A stretch of 64,000 nt of DNA from Acutalibacter sp. (GCA_022511515.1 JAFLRP010000129.1:1-64000); one strand, 5' to 3'; positions 8,442-18,077 are shown, counted from the stretch's first letter. Numbers and translations: made by a program. The notes: a model not told the origin generated them from the letters alone.

Positions 8442-10745
8442 TTACTGACCTCTCAGCTCCGTTCTTCTGATCTTGCCGCTGATGGTCTTGGGCAGGTCGT
8501 CCCGGAATTCCACGATGCGGGGGTACTTGTAGGGGGCGGTGTGCTTTTTCACATAGCCCTGAATTTCCTTGACCAGATCGTCGCTCTTTTCCGTGCCCTT
8601 TGTCAGCACCACAAAGGCCTTGACCACCTGTCCCCGGATGGGATCGGGGGCGGCGGTGACGGCGCATTCCAGCACATAGGGCAGCTCCATGATGACGCTT
8701 TCGATTTCAAAGGGCCCGATGCGGTAGCCGGAGGATTTGATCACGTCATCGGTACGTCCCACATACCAGAAATAGCCGTCCTCGTCTCGCCAGGCGGTAT
8801 CGCCCGTGTGGTACATGCCGTCGTGCCAGGCTTCTTTTGTCAATTCTTCGTTCCGATAATAGCCCTTGAAAAGCCCGCAGGGCGTGTGTTTGTCGGTGCG
8901 GATGACAATTTCTCCGGTTTCGCCCACCGGGGCGGGAGTACCGTCAGGCAGGACGATATCCACGTCGAACAGGGGATTGGGCACGCCCATAGAGCCGGGC
9001 TTGGGCACGGTGCCGATGGGATTGTAAATGGCCAGGGTGGTCTCCGTCTGGCCGAAGCCCTCCATGAGAGACAGCCCCGTGGCCCGCTTCCACTGCTCGT
9101 AGACTTCCGGATTCAGCGCTTCTCCGGCGGTGGTGGAATACTCGATGGAGGACAGGTCGTATTTGCTCAAATCCTCTTTAATAAAGAAGCGGTACATGGT
9201 GGGCGGGGCGCAGAAGGTGGTGATGTTGTACTTCGCGAACATGGGCAGGATATCGTGGGCGTCAAACTTGTCAAAGTCATAGGTAAAGATGGCGGCCTCG
9301 CACATCCATTGGCCGTAATATTTGCCCCACATGGCCTTGCCCCAGCCGGTGTCGGAAATGGTGAAATGCAGTCCCTCCGGGTTTACATTGTGCCAGCACT
9401 TGGCGGTGGTGTAGTGGCCCAGAGCGTATTTGTAGCTGTGCTCGGCGATCTTGGGATAGCCCGTAGTGCCGGAGGTGAAATACATCAGCATGGTGTCGTT
9501 GCCGCAGGGAGAATTTTCTGTTCTCTCGTACACGTCGGAGAAAGCTTCCACTTCCTTGTCGAAGTCGTGCCAGCCTAACCGGTTCTCCCCCACCATGATC
9601 TTAATTGCCAAGGTGTCGCTGTCCTTGGCGGCACGGTCGGCTTCGTCGGCAGTCTGCCCGTCGGCAGTGCAGAAAATGGCCTTGACCCCAGCCGCCTTGT
9701 AGCGGTACTCAAAATCGTGCTCCATCAGCAGATTGGTGGCGGGGATGATCACCGCGCCGATCTTGTGCAGCGCAGTGATGACGTACCAGAATTGGTAGTG
9801 GCGCTTCAGCACCACCATGACCTTATCTCCCTTTTTGATCCCCAGAGATTCCAGATAGTTAGCGGTCTTGTTGGACAGTCTTTTAATGTCGCCGAAGGTG
9901 AATCTGCGCTCGGTCTTGTCGGCGGAAACGTGGAGCATGGCAAGCCGGTCGGGCTCCCGCTCCGCCAGCTTATCCACGATGTCAAAGGCAAAATTGAATT
10001 TGTCTTCGTTTGGGAATTCGATGTGCTTCAATACTCCGTTTTGGTCCATCTCCATCTTCACAAAGGGAGTGGCCACGGTCTCTCTGTCCTGCCGGGCCAG
10101 CTTCTGATCGATGAGCTTTTGGAAGCGGTCCTGCTCCGGGGCAAATTCTTCCGCGCCCTTCAAAACCACGGCGTAAAGCTCACAGTCCTTGCCGCCGGTG
10201 GCGATCATGCCGTGGGGCGTGCTGGAATTATAGTAGATAGAATCGCCCTCGTGAAGCACTTCGATGTGCGAGCCCACCTGCATCTTCATGGAGCCTTTCA
10301 GCACGATATCAAATTCTTGTCCCACATGGGTGGAAAGCTTGATAGCCACATTCTGCTCCGCTTCGGAATAGGGCATAACTACATGGAAAGGCTCGGCGGT
10401 TTTGTTCTTAAAGAGCGGCGCCATGTTCAGATATTTGAAGCCCTGCCGCCGAGTGATGGGCAGACCCTCCCCTTTCCGGGACAGAGTGTAGCTGGACAGA
10501 GTGGGGCTCACGCCCTTGATCAGGTCGGTGGGATCGATGCCGAAGCGGCTGGCGCATTTGTAAATGAAGGTGAAGCTGAAATCCGCTTCGCCGCTTTCAC
10601 AGCGCAGGTATTCTTCCTTGGACACGCCGGTGCATTTGGCCATTTCCTCCTGAGACAGTCCCATAATCTCCCGCATGGTGCGGATGCGCTCCGCCACCTC
10701 GGAAAGCTGGGCTTTCAGATCGGTTTTTTCTACTGTGTTTGCCAT
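8442..10745 (-). CDS. XRE-HTH + cupin + AMP-dependent acyl-CoA synthetase/ligase fusion
   Basis: N-term RIRTMREIMGLSQEEMAKCTGVSKEEYLRCESGEADFSF (HTH), HVGQEFDIVLKGSMKMQVGSHIEVLHEGDSIYYNSSTPHGM (cupin), then YFTSGTTGYPKIAEH and TGDTAWRDEDGYFWYVGRTDDVIKSSGYRIGPFEIE (ANL ligase). Start at MANTVEKTD. Confidence 0.9.
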   Translation of the reverse strand: MANTVEKTDLKAQLSEVAERIRTMREIMGLSQEEMAKCTGVSKEEYLRCESGEADFSFTFIYKCASRFGIDPTDLIKGVSPTLSSYTLSRKGEGLPITRRQGFKYLNMAPLFKNKTAEPFHVVMPYSEAEQNVAIKLSTHVGQEFDIVLKGSMKMQVGSHIEVLHEGDSIYYNSSTPHGMIATGGKDCELYAVVLKGAEEFAPEQDRFQKLIDQKLARQDRETVATPFVKMEMDQNGVLKHIEFPNEDKFNFAFDIVDKLAEREPDRLAMLHVSADKTERRFTFGDIKRLSNKTANYLESLGIKKGDKVMVVLKRHYQFWYVITALHKIGAVIIPATNLLMEHDFEYRYKAAGVKAIFCTADGQTADEADRAAKDSDTLAIKIMVGENRLGWHDFDKEVEAFSDVYERTENSPCGNDTMLMYFTSGTTGYPKIAEHSYKYALGHYTTAKCWHNVNPEGLHFTISDTGWGKAMWGKYYGQWMCEAAIFTYDFDKFDAHDILPMFAKYNITTFCAPPTMYRFFIKEDLSKYDLSSIEYSTTAGEALNPEVYEQWKRATGLSLMEGFGQTETTLAIYNPIGTVPKPGSMGVPNPLFDVDIVLPDGTPAPVGETGEIVIRTDKHTPCGLFKGYYRNEELTKEAWHDGMYHTGDTAWRDEDGYFWYVGRTDDVIKSSGYRIGPFEIESVIMELPYVLECAVTAAPDPIRGQVVKAFVVLTKGTEKSDDLVKEIQGYVKKHTAPYKYPRIVEFRDDLPKTISGKIRRTELRGQ

Positions 10746-10790
10746 TGGGTGATTCCCCCTTGTGTAAAGTATTTGCCGGGTTCTGCGGGC

Positions 10791-11117
10791 AAGAAAAAAC
10801 GCCTCAAAGGATTTTGGAAAAAAGTCCTTTGAGACGGAACGGATTCCGCGGTACCACTCAAATTGCGCTTTCGCGCCCCTCTTCAGGCTCCGGCAAGCCC
10901 TATGCGTTAACGTGGCATACACGGGAGACGTCTACTGCCCGGGATTTTTGAAACCGCCGCGGGTTCGGGTCTCCGGCTCGGAAGGGATAGGCTGGGTCTT
11001 CTTTTTCTGAAAACCCGGAAACCGCCTTGCCGGCTCGCACCTGCCGCCGGCTCTCTGAAAAGGGAATGGCTTCCCGCCGTCTTCGTCACAGCCTTTCGGA
11101 TATTGCATTGAATATTG
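10791..11117 (-). ncRNA. T-box riboswitch leader upstream of the XRE-cupin-AMP ligase
   Basis: Minus strand: GAGTGGTACCGCGGAATCC T-box (10841-10859), AGAGAG / GGTGCGAGCCGGC stem-I distal motifs, GCAGTAGAC...CACGTTAACG region, and terminator GTCTCAAAGGACTTTTTTCCAAAATCCTTTGAGGCGTTTTTT. Confidence 0.9.
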
Positions 11118-11122
11118 GGGTT

Positions 11123-11151
11123 ATTCTACACTACATTTTGCAAGTTGTCAA
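11123..11151 (-). promoter_or_regulatory. Promoter of the T-box leader
   Basis: Minus strand TTGACA - 17 bp - TAGAAT. Confidence 0.8.
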
Positions 11152-11290
11152 GCGCTAATTTGCAAAATTTCGATTATGCCTTTTTGACAGGACAGGACCC
11201 GTTTCGCGAAAAAGTTCACAAAACTCCTGCCTTTCCTGCATTGACAACGTATGAACAAAAGGATAAACTAAATGGCAGGAGGAAGTTTTT

Positions 11291-11650
11291 ATGCAATATA
11301 CAATCTCACAAATGGCGGAACTTTTTCATGTAAAGCCCCACACTCTGCGGTTTTACGAGCAGGAGGGCATCTTAAAGCCCGAGCGGACGGAAAGCGGCAT
11401 TCGGGTCTACTCCGAGGAGATGAAAACGCAGATGGAAATGGCCATGTGCTTGAAAAGCACCGGGATGTCTCTCAAGGATATCCGGCGGTATTTCGATTTG
11501 GTCAAGACGGGAGACAGCACGCTGGAGCAGAGATTGGAGATATTCCTGGAGCACAGACGGCATGTGCAGGAGGAAATCGAAGCCCTGCAAAAGAATCTTG
11601 CAAAAATTGAGCACAAAATCGAGTGGTGTCAAAACATGCTGGAAAAATAA
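11291..11650 (+). CDS. MerR family transcriptional regulator
   Basis: MQYTISQMAELFHVKPHTLRFYEQEGILKPERTESGIRVYSEE: MerR HTH. Confidence 0.9.
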   Translation: MQYTISQMAELFHVKPHTLRFYEQEGILKPERTESGIRVYSEEMKTQMEMAMCLKSTGMSLKDIRRYFDLVKTGDSTLEQRLEIFLEHRRHVQEEIEALQKNLAKIEHKIEWCQNMLEK

Positions 11651-11659
11651 AACACAGTC

Positions 11660-11704
11660 GTGAAAACGGGCGGGGGAATGGATTCTCCCGCCTGTTTTCG
11701 GGTA
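11660..11704 (+). terminator. Rho-independent terminator after merR-type gene
   Basis: aaacgggcgggggaatggattctcccgcctgtttt hairpin. Confidence 0.75.
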
Positions 11705-11793
11705 AAAATTCGGCGAAATTTCCAAAATTTTTTTACCACTCGGGCCAGTACCTGCCAAAAAAGGAAAAATGTGAACAGAAAGTGACAAATGTA

Positions 11794-11822
11794 TTGATTT
11801 TCCTTATTGGAAAAGATATACT
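11794..11822 (+). promoter_or_regulatory. Promoter of NCS2 permease gene
   Basis: TTGATT - 17 bp - TATACT. Confidence 0.6.
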
Positions 11823-11914
11823 TATTTCATTCCCCTACTTTATTTTGCGGTCAACGATTTAGTCAACTGGAAGAAAGCCGGGGATAATTTTATTTCACTA
11901 GGAGTGTGAATGTT

Positions 11915-13348
11915 GTGGACAAGTTCTTCAAAATCACAGAACGTGGTTCCAATGTACGCACCGAAATCATCGCGGGTCTGACGACCTTCTTCGCGATGGC
12001 GTACATTGTGATCACCAACCCGAACCAGATCGTCAGCTTCAGCCATCTGGCCGAGGGCGCCGATCCCGCATTCCAGCAGATTTGGAACGCGGTCTATGTG
12101 GCCTCCCTGCTGGGTGCTATCGTGGGCACACTGCTGATGGCGCTTTACGCCAAAATGCCGTTTGCTCAGGCTTGCGGTATGGGCCTCAACTCGTTCTTTT
12201 TTGTATCGTTCATCCTGCCCCACGTGATTATGGGCGACGGCAGTGAGGGCCTGATTCAGGGCTATCAGTCCGGTCTGGTCATCATTCTGGTTTCCGGCTT
12301 GATCTTCCTAGTGCTGTCCCTTTCCGGTCTGCGCAGCAAGATTGCCAAGGCATTGCCTGACTGCCTGAAGAAAGCCATTCCCGCCGGTATCGGCCTGTTC
12401 ATCGCTTTCCTGGGCTTCCAGAACGCAGGCATTCTGCAGGCCAATCAGTACACCCTGCTGCAGTTTGTGGACATTCACGGCGCCATCGTGGGCGAGGGCA
12501 TCATGGCTATTATGCCTGCTCTGCTGGCTCTGCTGGGCTTCCTGGTCATCGCCATTCTGGAAAAGTACCATGTAAAGGGCTCTGTTCTGATCTCCATCGT
12601 GGCCATCACCATTCTGTATTACATTGTGACCGGCACGGCTCCTGCCTTTGATATGGGCCAGGTCGGCCAGACCTTTAAGGACTTTGGTTCCATCGGCATC
12701 ACCGGCGTATTTAAGGGCTCCTCCTGGGCTGACGCCTTCAGTGGTCCTGCCATTGGCGGTGTGTTCTCCGCCATTATGCTGATCGTCACCTTCTGCCTGG
12801 TGGATATGTTTGACACCATCGGCACCCTGTACGGCACTGCTTCTCAGGCCGATTTGCTGGACAAGGACGGCGACCCCGTCAACGTCAACGAGTGCATGGC
12901 CAGCGATTCCATCGCCACCGTGGCCGGTTCCGTATTCGGCACCTCCACCGTCACCACCTTTGTGGAGTCCGCTTCCGGCGTTGCCGCCGGCGGCCGCACC
13001 GGCCTGACCTCTCTGGTCGTGGCCATCTGCTTCGCTCTCTGCCTGTTCCTGAGCCCCCTGGCTTCTCTGGTTCCCTCCTGCGCCACCGCTCCCGCTCTGA
13101 TCTATGTGGGCGTGCTGATGCTCAAAGGCTTTGCCAAGGTGGATATGGATGACATGCGCAGCGCGGTTCCCGCTTTCCTGGCGCTCATCATGATGCCCCT
13201 GACCTACTCCATCTCCAACGGTATCGGCATCGGCGCTATCGCCTATGTGGTGATTACCCTCTGCACCGGCAAGTATAAGAAGCGCGACATTCCGGTCACT
13301 ATCATTGCGGCGCTGTTCATTCTGAAGTTCCTCGCCGTCTCCATGTAA
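11915..13348 (+). CDS. pbuG: NCS2 family (guanine/hypoxanthine/adenine type) purine permease
   Basis: MDKFFKITERGSNVRTEIIAGLTTFFAMAYIVITNPNQI; GTG start chosen to fit the AGGAG SD (the listed ORF begins at 11906). Exact substrate not determined. Confidence 0.85.
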   Translation: MDKFFKITERGSNVRTEIIAGLTTFFAMAYIVITNPNQIVSFSHLAEGADPAFQQIWNAVYVASLLGAIVGTLLMALYAKMPFAQACGMGLNSFFFVSFILPHVIMGDGSEGLIQGYQSGLVIILVSGLIFLVLSLSGLRSKIAKALPDCLKKAIPAGIGLFIAFLGFQNAGILQANQYTLLQFVDIHGAIVGEGIMAIMPALLALLGFLVIAILEKYHVKGSVLISIVAITILYYIVTGTAPAFDMGQVGQTFKDFGSIGITGVFKGSSWADAFSGPAIGGVFSAIMLIVTFCLVDMFDTIGTLYGTASQADLLDKDGDPVNVNECMASDSIATVAGSVFGTSTVTTFVESASGVAAGGRTGLTSLVVAICFALCLFLSPLASLVPSCATAPALIYVGVLMLKGFAKVDMDDMRSAVPAFLALIMMPLTYSISNGIGIGAIAYVVITLCTGKYKKRDIPVTIIAALFILKFLAVSM

Positions 13349-13381
13349 TCGGTAGTCGGATTGTCTAAACTGTTTTAAGAT

Positions 13382-13426
13382 TAAAACACGGTGTGTCCCA
13401 ATCGGGACACACCGTGTTTTCTTTTG
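13382..13426 (+). terminator. Strong hairpin terminator
   Basis: aaaacacggtgtgtcccaatcgggacacaccgtgttttctttt. Confidence 0.9.
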
Positions 13427-13449
13427 CAAAACAATATGACTCCCGGCGG

Positions 13450-13992
13450 TCACCACTCCACTTCGATCACACAGCGATCCGCCCCCGTTTTGATGCTTTC
13501 CAGCAAGGTGACCTTTACGTCTGCCTGAAACACTTCATGGAAAATTCCCTCGGCATTCCCCAAGGTGCAGTAGCACCATGTTTTTGATAATTCCTGCGGC
13601 ACTCTTTTTACGCAGGCGCAATAGCATTCCGGGTAGCAAAACCGGATTTTACAGTCGGATATGTATTCCAGAGAAGCAAAGGTCTCTCCCTGATTAAAGG
13701 CATTCACAAATTCTTGGATACTATCTGACTTCTTCAAATATTTCAAGAGCTTTCCCGCAATGGATTTGCCGTCATTGCATCTGCATTCTTTTCTGATCCC
13801 AATGATCGTATCGGTATCAAAATGTTCTTCCAGATAGCCGCAAACAGCTTTCGCCCACTGATATTTCTTCTCAATATCGGCGCTCTTTGACAGCGGATAC
13901 TTTTCTTCAAATTCCCTTGCCGTATCAGCTCCAATATGCTTTTCCAGGCTATCGGCCAACCGAACGGAATGTGCATTATCGTTTTTTGTCAT
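13450..13992 (-). CDS. Small cysteine-rich hypothetical protein (possible V4R/DUF6144-like)
   Basis: MTKNDNAHSVRLADSLEKHIGADTAREF...; Cys cluster CRC...CYPECYCAC...WCYC. Start placed at MTKND. Confidence 0.55.
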   Translation of the reverse strand: MTKNDNAHSVRLADSLEKHIGADTAREFEEKYPLSKSADIEKKYQWAKAVCGYLEEHFDTDTIIGIRKECRCNDGKSIAGKLLKYLKKSDSIQEFVNAFNQGETFASLEYISDCKIRFCYPECYCACVKRVPQELSKTWCYCTLGNAEGIFHEVFQADVKVTLLESIKTGADRCVIEVEW

Positions 13993-14002
13993 TGTTTTCT
14001 CC

Positions 14003-14740
14003 TTACAGCCCTGTTGCTTCCGCCAAAACCTCAGACAAATCCTCCCGGAACACCAGATCGGCGTGGTCGTCGTAGGGTGTTTCGTCACGGTTCAGGAGCA
14101 CTAACTTGGCACTGCGAGAAAGGTAATTGACCAGCCCCGCCGCCGGGTAGACCACTAAAGACGTGCCGCCCACTAAGAGCAGGTCCGCCTGCTCCACATA
14201 TTCCACAGCCCGCACCAGGTTATTCTGGTCCAACTGCTCGCCGTACAGCACTACGTCCGGGCGGATTGTCCCGCCGCAGGTGCATTTGGGAACGCCTGCG
14301 CCCCCCAGCACAATGCTCATGTCGTAAGTCTTTCCGCAGGACAGGCAAAAATAGCGGTTTTCGTTGCCGTGGAGCTCGATCACATTCTTGCTGCCCGCCA
14401 TCTGGTGTAGCCCGTCAATGTTCTGGGTGATTACCGCGTCCAATTTTCCCTCTTGCTCTAACTTTGCCAGCGCGTAGTGGGCGGGGTTGGGCTTGGCGTC
14501 TGGGTACAGCATCACTCTGCGCATAAAGTCGTAGAATTCCGACCTGTGCTCCACGAAATACCGATGGGACAGCATTTCCTCGTAGGAAATGCCCTGCTGC
14601 TTTTCTCTGTATAGCCCGTAGGCGCTGCGGAAATCGGGAATGCCGCTGGCAGTGGAGACCCCCGCTCCGCCCAAAAACACCGTGTGCTTGCTTTCTCTCA
14701 GCCATTGTTTCAGAGTTTCCATGTTTTTGATTTCGCTCAT
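14003..14740 (-). CDS. cobB: Sir2 family NAD-dependent protein deacylase
   Basis: FLGGAGVSTASGIPDFRSAYGLY, TQNIDGLHQMAGSKNVIELHGN, Zn Cys pairs CLSC and CTC. Confidence 0.93.
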   Translation of the reverse strand: MSEIKNMETLKQWLRESKHTVFLGGAGVSTASGIPDFRSAYGLYREKQQGISYEEMLSHRYFVEHRSEFYDFMRRVMLYPDAKPNPAHYALAKLEQEGKLDAVITQNIDGLHQMAGSKNVIELHGNENRYFCLSCGKTYDMSIVLGGAGVPKCTCGGTIRPDVVLYGEQLDQNNLVRAVEYVEQADLLLVGGTSLVVYPAAGLVNYLSRSAKLVLLNRDETPYDDHADLVFREDLSEVLAEATGL

Positions 14741-14744
14741 ACCT

Positions 14745-15509
14745 TTACTCCTTTATAATCAGCTCCACCGGGCAATGGTCGCTGCCCTGCACCTCAGCCA
14801 AGATCAGGCTGTCTATGAGCATTTCCTCCAAGCGCTCGTCCGCCAAAAAATAATCGATGCGCCACCCGGCGTTGTTCTCCCGGGCGTGATACATGTAGCT
14901 CCACCAGGAATAGGCTCCCTTCTGCTCCGGGTAGAAATGCCGGAAGGTATCGATAAACCCGCTGGCCAGCAGCTCGCTGAACTTGCCCCGCTCCTCGTAG
15001 GTGAATCCGGCGTTCCCAATGTTTGGCTTGGGATTTTTCAAGTCGATGGGGCGGTGAGCCACGTTCATATCCCCGCAGACGATAACGGGCTTCTTTTCCC
15101 GCAATTCCGTGAGATACGCCCGGAAGCTGTCCTCAAATTCCATGCGGAATGGGAGCCGTGTCAACTCCCGCTGGGCGTTGGGCGTGTAAACCGTCACTAA
15201 AATGAATTTCTCATACTCAGCGGCGATAACCCTGCCCTCGCCGTCGAATTCCTCCTGTCCAATCCCGTAGGTGACGGACAAGGGCTCTGTTTTGGAAAAC
15301 ACTGCCGTGCCGGAGTAACCCTTGCGGGTAATAGCGGAATTCCAGTATTCGTGGTAGCCGGGGAAATCAAAATCCGCCTGCTCCCGCTGCATTTTTGTCT
15401 CCTGCAGGCAGATGACATCCGGGGCTTCCGCCTGCAAAAATTCCCCGAATCCCTTGTTCATGCACGCCCGCAAACCGTTGACGTTCCAAGATACCAGCTT
15501 CATTTGCAT
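14745..15509 (-). CDS. exoA: Exodeoxyribonuclease III
   Basis: MKLVSWNVNGLRACMNKGFGEFLQAEAPDVICLQETKMQ; C-terminal GSDHCPVELII. Confidence 0.93.
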   Translation of the reverse strand: MQMKLVSWNVNGLRACMNKGFGEFLQAEAPDVICLQETKMQREQADFDFPGYHEYWNSAITRKGYSGTAVFSKTEPLSVTYGIGQEEFDGEGRVIAAEYEKFILVTVYTPNAQRELTRLPFRMEFEDSFRAYLTELREKKPVIVCGDMNVAHRPIDLKNPKPNIGNAGFTYEERGKFSELLASGFIDTFRHFYPEQKGAYSWWSYMYHARENNAGWRIDYFLADERLEEMLIDSLILAEVQGSDHCPVELIIKE

Positions 15510-15646
15510 TTCCCCTTTTCAGTCGGTCTATAATTTTTTCTTAATTTTTTCCAAATATCGGGATTTTCCCCCCGAAATATGTTATACTTTGTTTGTACTT
15601 TATTCAGTCTTTCTGAATTTTAACTTGCGTATAAGGAGACAAAACC

Positions 15647-16174
15647 ATGAAAAATCCCATTGTGACTATTGAAACCACCCGCGGCACCATGAAGGCGGAG
15701 CTGTATCCCGACATTGCCCCCAACACCGTGAACAACTTCATTTCTCTGGTGAAGCAAGGCTTTTACGACGGCACCATCTTCCACCGCGTCATCCCCGGCT
15801 TTATGATCCAGGGCGGCGACCCGGAGGGCACCGGCATGGGCGGCCCGGGCTACGGCATCAAGGGTGAATTTGCCGGAAACGGCGTGAAGAACGATTTGAA
15901 GCACACCACCGGCGTGCTGTCCATGGCCCGTTCTATGCGTCCCAACAGCGCCGGGTCCCAGTTCTTCATCATGGTGGCCGACGCTCCCCATCTGGACGGT
16001 CAGTATGCCGCTTTCGGCAGACTGATCGAGGGGATTGAAGTAGCGCAGGCCATTGTCTCCGCAGACCGCGACCCCGCCGACCGTCCCTATGAGGATCAGA
16101 TCATGGAACGTATCACCGTGGAGACCTTCGGCGAGGAGTACCCCGAACCCGTGACCGGCCCAGAACACGGTTGA
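15647..16174 (+). CDS. ppiB: Peptidyl-prolyl cis-trans isomerase (cyclophilin type)
   Basis: IVTIETTRGTMKAELYPDIAPNTVNNFISL...FHRVIPGFMIQGGDPEGTGMGGPGY. Confidence 0.93.
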   Translation: MKNPIVTIETTRGTMKAELYPDIAPNTVNNFISLVKQGFYDGTIFHRVIPGFMIQGGDPEGTGMGGPGYGIKGEFAGNGVKNDLKHTTGVLSMARSMRPNSAGSQFFIMVADAPHLDGQYAAFGRLIEGIEVAQAIVSADRDPADRPYEDQIMERITVETFGEEYPEPVTGPEHG

Positions 16175-16325
16175 TTTTTTCTTCCGTGAAGATAGTTTCT
16201 CAAAATAATTACTGAACGGCCCGACCGCTTCTTTTTACCGGGAAGAAAGTTTTATCGGGCAACAGCTACTCAACCCGATCGCGGCTTTCTGCTTGCCAAA
16301 CTTTTCTATATTATACTGCACTTTT

Positions 16326-16378
16326 CTCCCTGCTGTCCACTGTTTCGGAAAACGAAACGGACGGCAGGGGGCTTTTTG
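16326..16378. terminator. Hairpin terminator between ppiB and dinB
   Basis: ccctgctgtcc...ggacggcagggggcttttt. Confidence 0.65.
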
Positions 16379-16428
16379 TCTTCCAAAGTAAAAGAAAACA
16401 AAAAGATAAAAAATTCAAAAATTTCCTC

Positions 16429-16456
16429 TTGACATTGCGAACAGTTGTTCTATAAT
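16429..16456 (+). promoter_or_regulatory. dinB promoter with LexA/SOS box in the spacer
   Basis: TTGACA - 16 bp - TATAAT; spacer contains CGAACAGTTGTTCT (16438-16451). A weaker second box CGAACATACATTTG lies at 16471-16484. Confidence 0.8.
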
Positions 16457-16503
16457 AGAAAACAGAAAAACGAACATACATTTGGTAATTGGAGGTGATC
16501 TTT

Positions 16504-17712
16504 GTGGAAAACGGCATTCTGCACGTGGATATGAACAATTTCTACGCTTCTGTGGAAACGCTGTACGCCCCGGAGTACCGGGACGTTCCCATGGCTGTGG
16601 CCGGGGACAAGGAAAGCCGCCACGGGATCATCCTCGCCAAAAATATGCTGGCAAAGCAGCGGGGCGTGCAGACCGCCGAGCCCATCTGGCAGGCAAAGAA
16701 AAAGTGCCCCGACCTGCGGCTGGTCCCGCCCCATTTCGAGCGGTATTCCCACTTTTCCCGGCTGGCCAAAAAAATCTACTGCGAATATACCGACTTGGTG
16801 GAAAGCTTCAGTCCGGACGAGTGCTGGCTGGACGTGTACGGCAGCGAGCGCCTTTTCGGCAGCGGCGAAAAAATCGCCCAGCAGATCAGGCAGCGCGTGA
16901 AAGACGAGCTGGGACTCACCGTGTCCATTGGGGTATCCTTTAACAAGGTATTCGCCAAGCTGGGCAGCGACTACAAAAAGCCCGACGCCGTTACGGTGTT
17001 CGGCAGAAGTCAAATGGAAAGCGTCATTTGGAAGCTGCCCTGCGACGCTTTGCTGTTTGTGGGACCGCACACGGAAAAGACTCTGAAAAAATTCGGTATC
17101 CGCACCATCGGCGACATTGCCCGGCTGGAGCTTTCCGCCATGCGCAGCATGCTGGGGCGCGCAGGGGAAACGCTGTGGCTCTACGCCAACGGACTGGATG
17201 ATTCCCCCGTCTGCCCGGCGGGTCACCGGGAAGCGCCGAAATCCATTGGAAACAGCGTGACTCTGCCCCACGACATCGTGACGGAGCAGGAAGTGAGAGA
17301 GACTTTTCTCCTGCTGGCAGAGACCGTCGCTGCCCGGCTTAGATCGGAGGGGGTCAAGGCGGGTGAGGTGCAGATCACCGTGAAAAGCAGTGAGTTTGAG
17401 GAATTTCAGCGGCAATGCAAAATCGAACCGGCAGCCTGCGATTCCCGCTCCCTGTACCAAGCTGCATTATCCCTGTACCACCGGGAAAACAAGCGTTGGG
17501 CGGTGCGGCTCTTAGGCATCCGGGCGGGAAAGCTCGTCCCGGCGGAGGAGGTCCAAATCTGCCTGTTCGACAACGATGGTGACCGGGAACGGCTGGAGCG
17601 TCTGGAAACTGCCGTGGATGACCTGCGGGAGCGGTTCGGCAAAGGAAGCGTCTCCCGAGCAATGACAATCCATTCCAAAAAACATGAGGAAAATTCGGAA
17701 AACGGAGGATAA
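16504..17712 (+). CDS. dinB: DNA polymerase IV
   Basis: ILHVDMNNFYASVETLYAPEYRDVPMAVAG, SPDECWLDV; GTG start after ggaggtgatc SD. Confidence 0.93.
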   Translation: MENGILHVDMNNFYASVETLYAPEYRDVPMAVAGDKESRHGIILAKNMLAKQRGVQTAEPIWQAKKKCPDLRLVPPHFERYSHFSRLAKKIYCEYTDLVESFSPDECWLDVYGSERLFGSGEKIAQQIRQRVKDELGLTVSIGVSFNKVFAKLGSDYKKPDAVTVFGRSQMESVIWKLPCDALLFVGPHTEKTLKKFGIRTIGDIARLELSAMRSMLGRAGETLWLYANGLDDSPVCPAGHREAPKSIGNSVTLPHDIVTEQEVRETFLLLAETVAARLRSEGVKAGEVQITVKSSEFEEFQRQCKIEPAACDSRSLYQAALSLYHRENKRWAVRLLGIRAGKLVPAEEVQICLFDNDGDRERLERLETAVDDLRERFGKGSVSRAMTIHSKKHEENSENGG

Positions 17713-17717
17713 GGAAA

Positions 17718-18077
17718 ATGAGCGATATCGTAAGACTGGACGTGAACGAAGAATGGGCTCACGCAGGCATTATCAAGGCGGGAGATTTCTGCTTTCTGGG
17801 CTACTGTGTGGGAAACGTGGGCGGCACGGTGGAGGAGCAGGTAAACGGCGCTTTTGACCACATGGAGCGGCGGCTGGCGCTGTGCGGACTGACGCTGGAA
17901 AACGTGGTGAAGATGGACTGCCTGTTCCGGGACGTGCAGAACATCCCCGTCATGGAAAAGGTGATCAAGGAGCGGTTTCACGGGAACTATCCCGTGCGCA
18001 AGTCCATTCAGACCGCCTTTGCCGACCTGGACGCTTTGCAATTTCAGGTAGACGCCGTCGCCTACTGCCCGGACTGA
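17718..18077 (+). CDS. RidA family protein
   Basis: YjgF/RidA-like length and pattern; VEEQVNGAFDHMERRLALCGLTLENVVKMDCLFRDVQNIPVME. Confidence 0.85.
   Translation: MSDIVRLDVNEEWAHAGIIKAGDFCFLGYCVGNVGGTVEEQVNGAFDHMERRLALCGLTLENVVKMDCLFRDVQNIPVMEKVIKERFHGNYPVRKSIQTAFADLDALQFQVDAVAYCPD

Noticed and set aside
11823-11905. Purine riboswitch before the NCS2 permease
   Set aside because: No TATA-core/three-way-junction consensus could be found in the leader.
12308-13456. 382-aa - strand His/Gly-rich ORF
   Set aside because: Complementary-frame artefact of the NCS2 permease gene; its His richness is not evidence of metal binding.
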